DNA of 64,000 nt, taken from the NCBI RefSeq assembly GCF_000246855.1, contig NC_016609.1, positions 5,468,744 through 5,532,743 of the forward strand, written 5' to 3'. The translations under genes were made by a program, and so were the position numbers. Positions 34,124 to 43,216 of this stretch are shown here, in pieces (position 1 is the first letter of the stretch; the number at the start of each line of letters is the position of its first letter). The DNA comes from Niastella koreensis GR20-10 (lineage in GTDB: Bacteria > Bacteroidota > Bacteroidia > Chitinophagales > Chitinophagaceae). The notes under the pieces were generated by a model. It had not been told where the DNA came from. It was given only the letters and a program-made list of their open reading frames with translations, and searched no databases.

Positions 34124-34206
34124 TAAGGTTCGTAGGTTATCAGGTTTGTAAGTTATTGAGTTCAGAACCTAATAACTTAATAACCTAATAACTTAAACTT
34201 AGAATT
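34124..34206. repeat. 8-nt-period inverted repeat (GTTATTAR family) between GH88 and GH2 genes
   Basis: Left arm 34124-34163, right arm 34165-34206. An imperfect stem of 28 bp (about 23 matching) pairs 34136-34163 with 34165-34192. The element ends 6 nt before the GH2 start codon, within the operon. Confidence 0.88.
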
Positions 34207-34243
34207 CAAAAAGCAGAACTTATAACCGAAAGCATAAAATGAA

Positions 34244-35452
34244 TTACTTAACTAACTCTTTATATCGCTTACACGCTTCTATAAAATAATAATCCCCGTA
34301 AGTAAGCGGCACATCTTCTTCAGAATTAGCCGGCTTATGCCCTACCCCGTGTTGCAGAATAAATCCGCCGTTGGTGCCAATAGCGGCTTTGTACCCGGGA
34401 GCAGATAAATTCTTAATAATGGTTTCCGCTACATCCCGGTATTCTTTGGCATCCTTGCTTTTGGTGTATTGGCTCAATTCAATCAATGCGGCGGCCATAA
34501 CGGCTGCAGCAGAAGCATCGCGCAGTGCATTGGGGATATCGGGTGCGTTAAAATCCCAGTAAGGAATTTTATCGGCCGGCAGGTTCGGGTGCTTTAAAAT
34601 GAATTCAGCAATGTGCTGCGCCTGTTGCAGGTAACGCACATCTTTGGTTTCGCGATAACAAACCGTATAACCATATAAACCCCATGCCTGTCCGCGCGCC
34701 CAGGCCGATTCATTGGCAAAGCCCTGTGCGGTTTTCTTTTCTTTTACCGCCCCGGTATTCATATCATAATTCAGCACGTGATACGAGCTGAAATCGGGCC
34801 GGAAATGATTGTTCATGGTGGTATTGGCATGGGTAACGGCAATCTTGTAATAAGAAGAATCACCGGTAGCCTTTGTTTCTTCAAACAGCAATTCCAGGTT
34901 CATCATGTTATCGATGATCACCAGGAAGTCGGAGGGATTTTTGGAATCCCATGATTTTATACAGCCTACGGTTGGGTTAAACCGGGTGCTGAGCGATTTG
35001 GCGCTGTTGAGTAAGATCTCCTTATACTCAGCTGATGGTTTTATGCGGTTGGCATTGCCAAAGCTGCAATACATCATAAAACCCAGGTCGTGGGTGCCTT
35101 TATTAAATTGTTCTTTTTGTAATACGCTCAGCTTGCGAACGGCTTCGTTGTACAGGGCCGTGTCGTGGGTTTGTTCGTACAGGTATAACAGGGTACCCGG
35201 ATAAAAACCGCTGCACCACCAACCGGATTTGCTGCTTTCGGATTTACCTGTCTTGGGATAGTATGTTTTTGGAAAACTGTCGGCAGGTGTCAGCGCCTTT
35301 AATACTTTGTATTGTTTTGCCCCATCTTCAAAGTCGGTTTGAATGGTTTGCAAAAGCGGGTTTTTCGAGGCTGATCTCTTCTGGGCCTGACAGGCATTGC
35401 CAATCGTAATAACACTTAATAAAATAAAAGGAACTAGTGCTGGTGCTCTCAT
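34244..35452 (-). CDS. GH88 unsaturated glucuronyl hydrolase, secreted
   Basis: The start is taken at ATG 35452 (MRAPALVP), giving 402 residues; the longer frame upstream lacks a signal. The leader ends in NACQAQ, so it may be a lipoprotein or cleaved at AQ. The (alpha/alpha)6 barrel carries the two conserved aspartates D122 (THDLGFMMYCSFG) and D181 (IIDNMMNLELLF), and the SAWARGQAWGLYG motif. GH88 enzymes hydrolyse the unsaturated uronic acid that polysaccharide lyases leave at oligosaccharide ends (EC 3.2.1.179). Together with the GH2 beta-glucuronidase it points to a glucuronate-containing polymer such as a glycosaminoglycan or related glucuronan. No lyase is found in the window. Confidence 0.9.
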   Translation of the reverse strand: MRAPALVPFILLSVITIGNACQAQKRSASKNPLLQTIQTDFEDGAKQYKVLKALTPADSFPKTYYPKTGKSESSKSGWWCSGFYPGTLLYLYEQTHDTALYNEAVRKLSVLQKEQFNKGTHDLGFMMYCSFGNANRIKPSAEYKEILLNSAKSLSTRFNPTVGCIKSWDSKNPSDFLVIIDNMMNLELLFEETKATGDSSYYKIAVTHANTTMNNHFRPDFSSYHVLNYDMNTGAVKEKKTAQGFANESAWARGQAWGLYGYTVCYRETKDVRYLQQAQHIAEFILKHPNLPADKIPYWDFNAPDIPNALRDASAAAVMAAALIELSQYTKSKDAKEYRDVAETIIKNLSAPGYKAAIGTNGGFILQHGVGHKPANSEEDVPLTYGDYYFIEACKRYKELVK

Positions 35453-35563
35453 GTAAAGCTTCAATTTGCGGTCGAAAATAGCGATTTCTATAGCAATTTT
35501 GGGGTTGTTATTTGTAAGCCCAATTGGCAAAAAAATAAATGATCTTACCTGTAATGTGTAAAA

Positions 35564-35619
35564 AATATTGAATGCTGAAGTTTGTATTCACTTCAACATT
35601 CAATATTCGATATTACTAA
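35564..35619. repeat. 18-bp hairpin of AATATTGAATG-type repeats at the susD 3' end
   Basis: 35564-35581 pairs with 35590-35607 (one G-T wobble, 8-nt loop). The right side continues as TATTCGA/TATTACT heptamers that reach the susD stop codon (35616-35618). A terminator between susD and GH88 is likely. Confidence 0.85.
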
Positions 35620-37232
35620 TACCCATCATTCTGGTCAAGAACAGCATCTTTGTTCAAATCGCGCTCCGACTGCGGAACGGGCAACAACAGGTGTTTGCTG
35701 GCAAGGCCCAGCACCGGGTTTATTTTCTGGGTATTGTATTTGGTAGTTCTGTCAACCAAGGTCCTGGTGCGCATCAGGGTCATGCGGCGGTTCTCTTCGG
35801 CCAGCAACTCGCGGGCTCTTTCATCGAGGATATAATCCATGGTTACATCACTCGCAGCTACCGGCGCAGCATTGGCCCTGGCCCTGATCACGTTCAGCGA
35901 GGCAGCGGCATCCGTGAGTTTATTCTGTTTATACTGCGCTTCCGCCATCAGCAAATAGGTTTCGCCCAAACGCATTAAGATAAAATCCTTTACCATGGCA
36001 AACCCGAACACATCGTTCGGATCAAACTGATACCACTTGGTCGTATGCGGTGCTATTTTAAATACCGTATCGGCACCGGCATATGGGATCGGCTGGCCAT
36101 AGCTTGCTTTTCCCGCTGTATTGTAATAAAACTTGTGGCGGATGTTGTACTCCGAATTACGCATGTCGCCCGCTCCATACAGGCCATATACCACCCAATC
36201 GGTCAACCGCATTCTGCCAATGCCGCGGCCACCCAGCGAATCGCAAATGGTCATATCGGTGATCTGGTAATAAGCAGCGCCCCAGTTACGGCGTTGTTGG
36301 GGCGAACCACTGTAACCACCCACTACCGAACTGATGTTCTCCAGCTCAAATACCCAGATGGCCTCTTTATTACCCTGTGCGTAGCGTTGATTGCCATAAA
36401 CAAACATATCGGAGAATGGGTCGCCGGGCTGACTGGACCTTATGCCATAGCGTTGCGTGGTAAGACTGAATTTTCCACTCTGGATGATGGCCTTACACTG
36501 CGCTTCGGCCAGATCGTTCTTTCCCATACGCAAATACACTTCGGCCAGTAATTGCTGCCCCATGGCCTTGTTGGCCCTGCCAAACAATTTGTTCCTGGCG
36601 TTTGATTTCTCATTGTCGATGGTAGGCAGTTTGTCGATCGAATAAGTGAGGTCGGCTACAATTAAATTATTCACGTCATCGAGCGGCGCCCGTACAAAAT
36701 CAGTTTTTGCCTTGGTAAGCGGTTCAGTAACAATGGGCACTTTCCCAAACAGGGTGGCCAGCATATTGTACGCATATGCCCTGAAGAAACGGGCTTCGCC
36801 GTTAAACACATCTTTACCAGCCTGCGATACTTTGGTAAGCGCAGGGTTTTCGGCATTGGCAATAATGTTATTGGACATATTGATCAACTGATACGCCCAT
36901 TGCCAGGTAAAAGTGGCAGCGCCATCGGTTGAGATCAACTGGGTATAATCGTAATACGGCACTTCAATGCCCTGCTTTTGCGTGGGCGGTACCCAGGCAA
37001 TATCGGTACCGGCATTCCAAACGCTGGGCCAGCCCTGCGCATCGCTCTTTGAAAAGAACAGTCCCAGCTGATAATACATCCCGATGGCAGCAGCATCAAA
37101 ACCCAATGAATCAACCAAGGTTTCGGGTGCATAGCTGGAATACAATTTTTCGTCGAGGAAACTTTTTTTGCATGAAGACAAGCCCTGCACCAGCCCCCAC
37201 ACACAAACTATTATGATGATATGCTTTTTCAT
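35616..37232 (-). CDS. SusD/RagB family nutrient-binding lipoprotein (uronic-acid locus)
   Basis: The start is taken at ATG 37232 (MKKHIII), giving 538 residues; the TTG 24 nt upstream is less likely. The lipobox is LSSC near residue 20. SusD signatures are KKSFLDEKLYSSYAPET, NGEARFFRAYAYNMLATLFGKVPIVTEP, NKAMGQQLLAEVYLRMGKNDLAEAQ, DYILDERARELLAEENRRMTLMRT and the terminal LLLPVPQSERDLN. It pairs with the SusC encoded just upstream, only 24 nt before its start. It presumably binds a uronic-acid polymer at the cell surface, by inference from GH88 and GH2 in the same operon. Confidence 0.94.
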   Translation of the reverse strand: MKKHIIIIVCVWGLVQGLSSCKKSFLDEKLYSSYAPETLVDSLGFDAAAIGMYYQLGLFFSKSDAQGWPSVWNAGTDIAWVPPTQKQGIEVPYYDYTQLISTDGAATFTWQWAYQLINMSNNIIANAENPALTKVSQAGKDVFNGEARFFRAYAYNMLATLFGKVPIVTEPLTKAKTDFVRAPLDDVNNLIVADLTYSIDKLPTIDNEKSNARNKLFGRANKAMGQQLLAEVYLRMGKNDLAEAQCKAIIQSGKFSLTTQRYGIRSSQPGDPFSDMFVYGNQRYAQGNKEAIWVFELENISSVVGGYSGSPQQRRNWGAAYYQITDMTICDSLGGRGIGRMRLTDWVVYGLYGAGDMRNSEYNIRHKFYYNTAGKASYGQPIPYAGADTVFKIAPHTTKWYQFDPNDVFGFAMVKDFILMRLGETYLLMAEAQYKQNKLTDAAASLNVIRARANAAPVAASDVTMDYILDERARELLAEENRRMTLMRTRTLVDRTTKYNTQKINPVLGLASKHLLLPVPQSERDLNKDAVLDQNDGY

Positions 37233-37256
37233 TTTCGTAAAGTTTAAGTTGATCAA

Positions 37257-40200
37257 TTAACGGAGTCCTACATTCACCCCAAATATGAATGACCTTACCA
37301 GCGGGTAGTTGTTATCCCAACCGCCATTGCCCCTGAAGGTGAAATCATTTTCAGGGTCCCAGCCAACCCAATTGGTGAATGTATACAGGTTACGACCACT
37401 TAGATAAAATGTAAGATTGCCCAACCCGGATTTGGTTAACAACCGTTGCGGTGTTGTGTAACTCAGCGTAACGTCTTTTATGCGGGTATAACTATTGTTT
37501 GAAGCATATCCATATCCCCTGCTGTTGGTATAAGCCAGGGAAGGCCGCGTGTTGCTTTTATTATCAGCCGTCCAGTAACCGATCTCTTTAGCGGTATTCA
37601 TACGGCCCGCTTCATCGGCCCAGGTAAGGTTCACGTTGTTTTTAATAGCGCCCTGGAAGGTTTGAATAAAAATGTTCAGGTGCCAGTTCTTATAATGGAA
37701 AGTATTGGTAAGGCCACCAATCCATTTTGGTAAAGGTGAACCCAGAATGCGTTTATCATCGGCCGTAATGGTTTTACTGCCATTTTTATCGGCAAATTTC
37801 AAATCGCCGGGTTTGGCCCCATTGTCCTGCGAAGTAGCATCTTCCCCCTGCTGCCAAACACCCTGTAATACATAATCGTATATTACAAACAGGGGCTGAC
37901 CAATAAACCAGCGGTTACCCAGATCATCCTTTTTATCGCCATACAGATCAAGGATCTTGTTGCGGTTACGGGCAAAGTTCAACATGGTTTCCCATTTAAA
38001 ATCCCCGGCCTTTACGTTGATGGTGTTCAAGCTTATTTCCAACCCATGATTCGCCAGTTTGCCCAGGTTATCCCACACATTCTGATAACCGGTTGCAGTA
38101 GGCAGGTTGCGCTTTAACAGAATATCTTCCGTTCTGGTAATGTAGTATTCAATAGTACCGGTAATGCGGTTATTCAGCACCGAAAAATCTACCCCGGTAT
38201 TGAAACCCTTGGTGGTTTCCCAATGCAGGTCTTTATTGCCCATGGTATTGCTGGTAACAACCCCAATGGTGCTGATGCCGTTATAAGGCACCCGAACAGG
38301 GGCATCGGTAAAGGCCGTTCCATTGGGATCTACTGCCTGGTTACCCGATTTACCGTAGGACACCCGCAGTTTCAGGTTGTTTACAAAGGAGAGCGAGCTC
38401 ATGAATTTTTCATTGCTGAGGTTCCAACCCACGGCAAAAGACGGGAACAAGCCGTATTTGTCGGTATTGGCGCCAAAGGCGGAATAACCATCGCGGCGGG
38501 CAGTAACCGTAAACAGGTAGCGGCTGTCGTAATTATAATTCAACCGGCCCATTTGCGAAATCAGGGTACTGCGGGTTTGGTAGGAACCGTACACATTGGC
38601 GCCGTTGAAGTAACCTACATACCCTGCGCTCAGGGTAGCCGCAGCGCTTAAATTTTTGTACGAGAGATCATCGTTCACAAAACCGGTACCCACTGTACTG
38701 CTTCCAAAGAAATCGTTTTGTTGCGCACTGTACAAACCGGTAAGGTCTATATGGTGTTTGCCAAAGTCTTTGGTGTAGGTTAAAATATTTTCAAACAGCC
38801 AGTTCTTATTATACGCATTGCTTACAAAGGCGGTTCCCAACTGGTCATTGGCCTTGCGCCCCACATAATTGGCGCTGTCGCGGGGCAGGTACGAATAGGC
38901 AGCATTGGCGCGGTATTTCAATCCCGGTACAATAGCAGGTTTCAATTCCAGGTAAAAAGTTCCGTTCAGGTTGTTGCCCCGGTTCGTGCGATCGGTATAT
39001 AAACCCAGTAATGGATTTGTATACAACAACTCAGGGTTCATGGGATAAATTTCATAATCGCCACTGGCTTTGCGCAGGGTTCCATACGGGCTCATTATTG
39101 CCCCCAGGTAGAAGTTGGCCCTGCCCCCATCATAATTGTTATTGGCATAAAAGAGCGACGTTCCTACTGTAAGAAAATCAGTCAGGTTTACGTCGAGGTT
39201 GGAACGAACGCTCAGGCGTTTGTATTGATAACCTTTCACCACGCCTTTTTGATTCAGGTATTCGCCCGAGAGATAATACCGCACATCTTTGGTTCCACCC
39301 GCTACACTTACGTTATGGTCCTGGATAATGCCCTGTTGGGTTTCTTCTTTTATCCAGTCAACTGTTTTGCCGGCATTGTAATTCGCCACTTCATAGGCAT
39401 TAGGTAATACCTGGGTTTGCGTTTGGGTAGGGTTTACCTGCTTCCACCAGTCGGCATATTTCTGTACATATCCCTCCGGACTGTTCGGCTTCATGATATG
39501 GCCCAGGTTTTCCATACCGGTATAACCATTGTAGCGGATCAAGGGTTTGCCGGTTGTACCGCGTTTGGTGGTGATAAGAATTACACCATTGGCGCCACGC
39601 GTACCATAAATGGCCACGGCCGAAGCGTCTTTCAACACTTCAATAGAAGCGATGTCATTTGAGTTGATGTCGTTTATATTACCACCGGTAGTACTGAACG
39701 GAATTCCATCTACTACGATGAATGGCGTTCTGTTGGCATTTACAGAATTGATACCGCGTACGGTTACAGTAGCGCCGCTGCCTGGTACCGAGGAATTTTG
39801 GGTTATATTCAAACCAGCTACGGCGCCCTGCATGGCCTGGTACACATTCGTCACCGGCAATTCACTCAACCGGGCTTTGGGTACCGATACCACTGAACCG
39901 GTAACATCGGCTTTCTTTTGGGTACCATACCCTATCACCACCACCTGGTTCAAGTCGGCCACATTATCCTGCATCACCACGTCGATGGTATGACGGCCTT
40001 TTACCGGTATTTCCTGGTCCAGATAACCTACGGAACTTATTACCAGCACGGCTTTTTCGCTGGAAACATTTATGGTAAACACGCCATGCTCTTTGGTGGA
40101 AGTACCTATACTGGTGCCCTTTTCCTGTACCGTTACATTAGGCAATGGATTGTTGCGCGCATCGCTTACCCGGCCTGTTACTTCAAAAGCCAGGGGTATT

Positions 40201-40586
40201 CGCTCTTCGGCCGCATTTTTTTGTTCGGTAGAAATTACAATCAGATCGTTGCCGACAATTTTAAAAGTGAGCTCCGTTTTATTCAACAGTTGTTTCAGCA
40301 CATTACTAACCGGCTCGCTCTGTACATTGATATTGATCTTTTGTTCGGCGGGTAATATTTCTTCATTATATACAAACCTGAAATAAGTTTGCCGTTCAAT
40401 TATTTTAAAAGCAGTTCTCAATGATGCGTTTGCCAGCTTCAGGGTAACCTTCTCCTGGGCAAATCCAACATGCGCAATGGACTGAAAAGAAAAAAAGCAA
40501 ATAAGCAGAACAGTCAATTTCATCAGCAGCAAACATTTGATAACAGGGGCAGGGCATGAGAATGCCCTACATCCATTTTTTTTCAT
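37257..40586 (-). CDS. SusC/RagA family TonB-linked transporter with N-terminal STN signalling domain
   Basis: 1109 residues. The signal peptide ends VGFAQ near residue 44. Residues about 45-115 form an STN domain (KLANASLRTAFKIIERQTYFRFVYNEEILPAE and the VLKQLLNKTELTFKIVGNDLIV half), as in FecA-type signalling receptors. A carboxypeptidase-regulatory domain (VTGRVSDARNNPLPNVTV), the plug (QVVVIGYGTQKKADVTGSV) and the barrel follow. The STN domain is known to contact FecR in the periplasm; a fecR gene and an ECF sigma gene lie directly upstream on the same strand, so substrate binding should release the sigma factor and switch on this operon. First transporter gene of the second glycan locus. 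Confidence 0.95.
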   Translation of the reverse strand: MKKNGCRAFSCPAPVIKCLLLMKLTVLLICFFSFQSIAHVGFAQEKVTLKLANASLRTAFKIIERQTYFRFVYNEEILPAEQKININVQSEPVSNVLKQLLNKTELTFKIVGNDLIVISTEQKNAAEERIPLAFEVTGRVSDARNNPLPNVTVQEKGTSIGTSTKEHGVFTINVSSEKAVLVISSVGYLDQEIPVKGRHTIDVVMQDNVADLNQVVVIGYGTQKKADVTGSVVSVPKARLSELPVTNVYQAMQGAVAGLNITQNSSVPGSGATVTVRGINSVNANRTPFIVVDGIPFSTTGGNINDINSNDIASIEVLKDASAVAIYGTRGANGVILITTKRGTTGKPLIRYNGYTGMENLGHIMKPNSPEGYVQKYADWWKQVNPTQTQTQVLPNAYEVANYNAGKTVDWIKEETQQGIIQDHNVSVAGGTKDVRYYLSGEYLNQKGVVKGYQYKRLSVRSNLDVNLTDFLTVGTSLFYANNNYDGGRANFYLGAIMSPYGTLRKASGDYEIYPMNPELLYTNPLLGLYTDRTNRGNNLNGTFYLELKPAIVPGLKYRANAAYSYLPRDSANYVGRKANDQLGTAFVSNAYNKNWLFENILTYTKDFGKHHIDLTGLYSAQQNDFFGSSTVGTGFVNDDLSYKNLSAAATLSAGYVGYFNGANVYGSYQTRSTLISQMGRLNYNYDSRYLFTVTARRDGYSAFGANTDKYGLFPSFAVGWNLSNEKFMSSLSFVNNLKLRVSYGKSGNQAVDPNGTAFTDAPVRVPYNGISTIGVVTSNTMGNKDLHWETTKGFNTGVDFSVLNNRITGTIEYYITRTEDILLKRNLPTATGYQNVWDNLGKLANHGLEISLNTINVKAGDFKWETMLNFARNRNKILDLYGDKKDDLGNRWFIGQPLFVIYDYVLQGVWQQGEDATSQDNGAKPGDLKFADKNGSKTITADDKRILGSPLPKWIGGLTNTFHYKNWHLNIFIQTFQGAIKNNVNLTWADEAGRMNTAKEIGYWTADNKSNTRPSLAYTNSRGYGYASNNSYTRIKDVTLSYTTPQRLLTKSGLGNLTFYLSGRNLYTFTNWVGWDPENDFTFRGNGGWDNNYPLVRSFIFGVNVGLR

Positions 40587-40655
40587 AACTTAGTTTTGAA
40601 GTGTTAAAGGATGAGAATTTCCTGAAGCAAGAAGATTTTCTGATTTTAACAGCCA

Positions 40656-40679
40656 CGGGGAATGCGCCAACATTCTCCG
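40656..40679. other. Stem-loop upstream of the STN-type susC
   Basis: CGGGGAATG pairs with CATTCTCCG (one G-T pair), loop of 6. On the plus strand it is followed by T5, so it would stop antisense transcription; on the susC strand it has no T run. Possible leader structure of susC. Confidence 0.35.
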
Positions 40680-40770
40680 TTTTTGTTTGTACGAAGTCAG
40701 GTTAGATTTTTCATTGCAAATCGTTTTGGTTACACAATCGTTATAACATGGTCTATAGCGTACCCGTTCT

Positions 40771-41907
40771 TTACCAAATAGTGACCTGGTCGCCTTTTAT
40801 TTCATAATGGAAACCACGCGTATAGCTCAATGCTTCCATTACCTCTGCCAGTGACTTATTCTCGAACACCCCGGTAAAATGCTGGTTGTTCAGCGATCCG
40901 TTCTTCAGCAGGATGGTTACATTGTACCACCGTTCAATTTCAGTCAGCATACGGTCTAATGGCTCATTCTCAAAAGCCAGCTTGTTCTTCACCCACATGG
41001 TTTCATAATGGCTGCCGGTATCCTGTTTACAGGGATGTAATTTGCTCACCATCATCATGAGCGCGTTATCCGTTGCATTGGAAACGCTGTCGCTTTTTTC
41101 GTTCCCGGTACTGATGATGGTAGCGTTGTCGTTCCTGACGATCAGCTTTTCATCAGGTTTCAGAATGATCTTTTTATCGGGATTGTTATGAAGGGTCACT
41201 TCTACAGAACCTCTTATCAACGCGGTTTCTGTAGTGCTTTCACCGGGATAGGAACGAACGTTGAAAGCTGTACCCAATACTTTTATGTCTATAGATGTGG
41301 TATGAATAATAAAGGGAATGCGCTGCCCGGTTTCTACCGAAGTGGCATGGGCCACATCGAAATACGCTTCGCCGGTAAGGATCACTTCGCGGGTATTGCC
41401 CGAAAAATTCTGGCCATAGGTTAATTTACTATCTGCATTCAGCCACACCTGGGTACCATCGGGCAATTCCACTTTTGATTTGGAACCGGGGCGGGTACTG
41501 ATGGTGTTACTGGCTACCGGTTTGCTGGTCTTTTTTTCTGCCGGCCATAAAACCAGGAAGCAAATTAACAAACAGGCCGCTGCAGCTGCAGCACCCCATA
41601 ACCAACGCGTTCTGTTGCGCCGGCTGGTTGCTTCCATTACAGGCGCCTCTATCTCTGTTTCTTCTGTTTCAAACTGTAAAGCAGGTTTCGCCAGGTGGTT
41701 GCTTAATCGTTGCAGGTGTTTATCAAAATGGCCTGGCGCCACCCCCATCCTTTTCGGCCGGTTATTCCACATATTACGGATAATGCCGGCGCGCAATCCC
41801 CATTCGGGATGCTGCGTCAACAGGGCTTGTAACTCCTCCAGTTCTTCTTTAGAAGCTTCCCCCGAAAGCTGTACACTTAACAGATACCAGACTCTTTCTT
41901 CGTTCAT
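40771..41907 (-). CDS. FecR-family anti-sigma factor (with DUF4974)
   Basis: A 378-residue inner-membrane protein. The cytoplasmic N-terminal part (residues 1-100) is helical and would hold the sigma factor. One transmembrane segment spans about 102-122 (WLWGAAAAAACLLICFLVLW). The periplasmic FecR domain follows (about 135-250; GSKSKVELPDGTQVWLNADSKLTYGQNF and GEAYFDVAH). The C-terminal DUF4974 region (NEPLDRMLTEIERWYNVTILL ... FTGVFENKSLAEVMEAL) resembles an STN fold and probably meets the STN domain of SusC. It lies between the ECF sigma gene and susC, all on the same strand. Confidence 0.94.
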   Translation of the reverse strand: MNEERVWYLLSVQLSGEASKEELEELQALLTQHPEWGLRAGIIRNMWNNRPKRMGVAPGHFDKHLQRLSNHLAKPALQFETEETEIEAPVMEATSRRNRTRWLWGAAAAAACLLICFLVLWPAEKKTSKPVASNTISTRPGSKSKVELPDGTQVWLNADSKLTYGQNFSGNTREVILTGEAYFDVAHATSVETGQRIPFIIHTTSIDIKVLGTAFNVRSYPGESTTETALIRGSVEVTLHNNPDKKIILKPDEKLIVRNDNATIISTGNEKSDSVSNATDNALMMMVSKLHPCKQDTGSHYETMWVKNKLAFENEPLDRMLTEIERWYNVTILLKNGSLNNQHFTGVFENKSLAEVMEALSYTRGFHYEIKGDQVTIW

Positions 41908-41970
41908 AATGGTTGGCTGTACAGGCTAAGACAAGGGTTAATTAGAAAATGTACCAAGGGATTTAAAATA

Positions 41971-42039
41971 AAGTTGACCAGTTAACCAGTTGACCGGTTG
42001 ACCAGGAGGCAAGTTGACAGGGTTGATACAATTGATGAA
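41971..42039. repeat. 8-nt-period repeat (GTTGACNA family) upstream of fecR
   Basis: About seven octamers such as AGTTGACC, AGTTAACC and GGTTGACC. The segment GTTGACAGGGTTGA is shared with the element at 58176. Same polarity throughout. Lies 64 nt upstream of the fecR start. Confidence 0.85.
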
Positions 42040-42057
42040 GGACTTCGTGGGGTTGTG

Positions 42058-42265
42058 CCGGAATGGGTGTCAGACTGTAGGGGTATTGTCTGGGAATGGT
42101 CTGAGAATGGTCTAGTTATTGTCTGGGAATGGTCATACGCACTAGGGTCTCCAGAGAGTTCGTAGAGCATCTCCAGAGAATACCCTGAGTATAACCCTAC
42201 CATAACCCTACCATTACCGTACCATTCGGGGACAATAAGACATACCAGATCCATACCATTCGTCC
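42058..42265. repeat. 11-nt phased degenerate repeats within an imperfect inverted repeat
   Basis: From 42088 the sequence keeps an 11-nt register for about 170 bp: GTCTGGGAATG-like units (four in a row), then a TCTCCAGAGA pair 22 bp apart, then ACCCTACCATA/ACCCTACCATT units. The left half is rich in GAATGGT and TATTGTC, the right half in ACCATTC and GACAATA, so the two halves are broadly complementary. It fills the 514-bp gap between the sigma and fecR genes together with the octamer repeat; the rest of that gap (42266-42421) shows nothing recognisable. Confidence 0.7.
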
Positions 42266-42421
42266 CCTACCCAGCCAGACGGGTTCGGGTAGCAAAAAGT
42301 CTCATAAATCCAAATTCAGACAATTATAAAGCTTCTATATCGATTTAGATTTTAAACAATAGAGTTCTCTGACTCTTGCAATTAAATAGTTTGCATAAGT
42401 ATATGCGTAAGCAGAACACCA

Positions 42422-43006
42422 TTATTTCCTGCTTCCAATCCTGTATTGAAAACTAATATAAGCCGGGAGGGTGGCGGCCAGCTTTTGAGTAGCAATGGCC
42501 ACCTGGTTGCGAACGGTGAGCACAGAAACCTGCAGAATGTCGGCTACTTCTTTGTAGCGCATGCCATCTTCCTTTACCATTTGAAAAATGAGGCGGCATT
42601 GCGGAGGTAATTGCCTGATGGTTTGTTGAATGGTATTGATGAGATCGGCGGAGATACAGAGCTCTTCGGGATTATCGAGGCTGATAACCGTTTCCAGGTC
42701 CATTTCATCGAGGCTGGCAACGGGATTCTTAAAATGGCGGGTAATATAATTCAGGCAAAAGTTCTTTGCGATCTGGTACAGGTATACTTTCAGATTGGTG
42801 ATCCCGGGCAGCTTATTCCTGATCTGCCATAATTTGATGAACACATCAGATACAATTTCTTCGGCTGCTTCGGCTGACTTTACAAATGAAAAGCAAAAAC
42901 GATGGAGGTTATGAAAGAAAAGATTGTACAGCTCGTGATAAGCCTGCATATCTTCATACAAAGCTATACGCTCCTGCAGCGATCTGATATGATTAGGATC
43001 GTTCAA
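42422..43006 (-). CDS. ECF RNA polymerase sigma factor (Bacteroidetes family)
   Basis: A 194-residue sigma-70 family protein. Region 2 spans about 25-90 (YNLFFHNLHRFCFSFVKSAEAAEEIVSDVFIKLWQ, with the DNA-melting part NLKVYLYQIAKNFCLNYI) and region 4 about 120-180 (IRQLPPQCRLIFQMVKEDGMRYKEVADILQVSVLTVRNQVAIATQKL, a helix-turn-helix that reads the -35 element). The start codon is TTG; no ATG is available upstream and the next ATG would remove region 2 residues. Such sigma factors are held by FecR partners and transcribe susCD operons; the fecR gene follows on the same strand after a 514-bp repeat-rich gap. Confidence 0.92.
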   Translation of the reverse strand: MNDPNHIRSLQERIALYEDMQAYHELYNLFFHNLHRFCFSFVKSAEAAEEIVSDVFIKLWQIRNKLPGITNLKVYLYQIAKNFCLNYITRHFKNPVASLDEMDLETVISLDNPEELCISADLINTIQQTIRQLPPQCRLIFQMVKEDGMRYKEVADILQVSVLTVRNQVAIATQKLAATLPAYISFQYRIGSRK

Positions 43007-43216
43007 AATGGCAAGTTTTGGTTTTATCGCAATCCTAATTTCAGATAAAAAAATTACATCTGCAAAAAATTTAGCAGGAGTAATGAATAAAAGGTCAGAA
43101 ATACAGTTGCAACAGCCTTATGAATTTAATTTTTTAAGTTCCACTTCATCATCCCGGTATTCCCAATCAAATTCAAACAAAGCATTTCTAATCACTTCCT
43201 TTTCTGATTTACCTGT

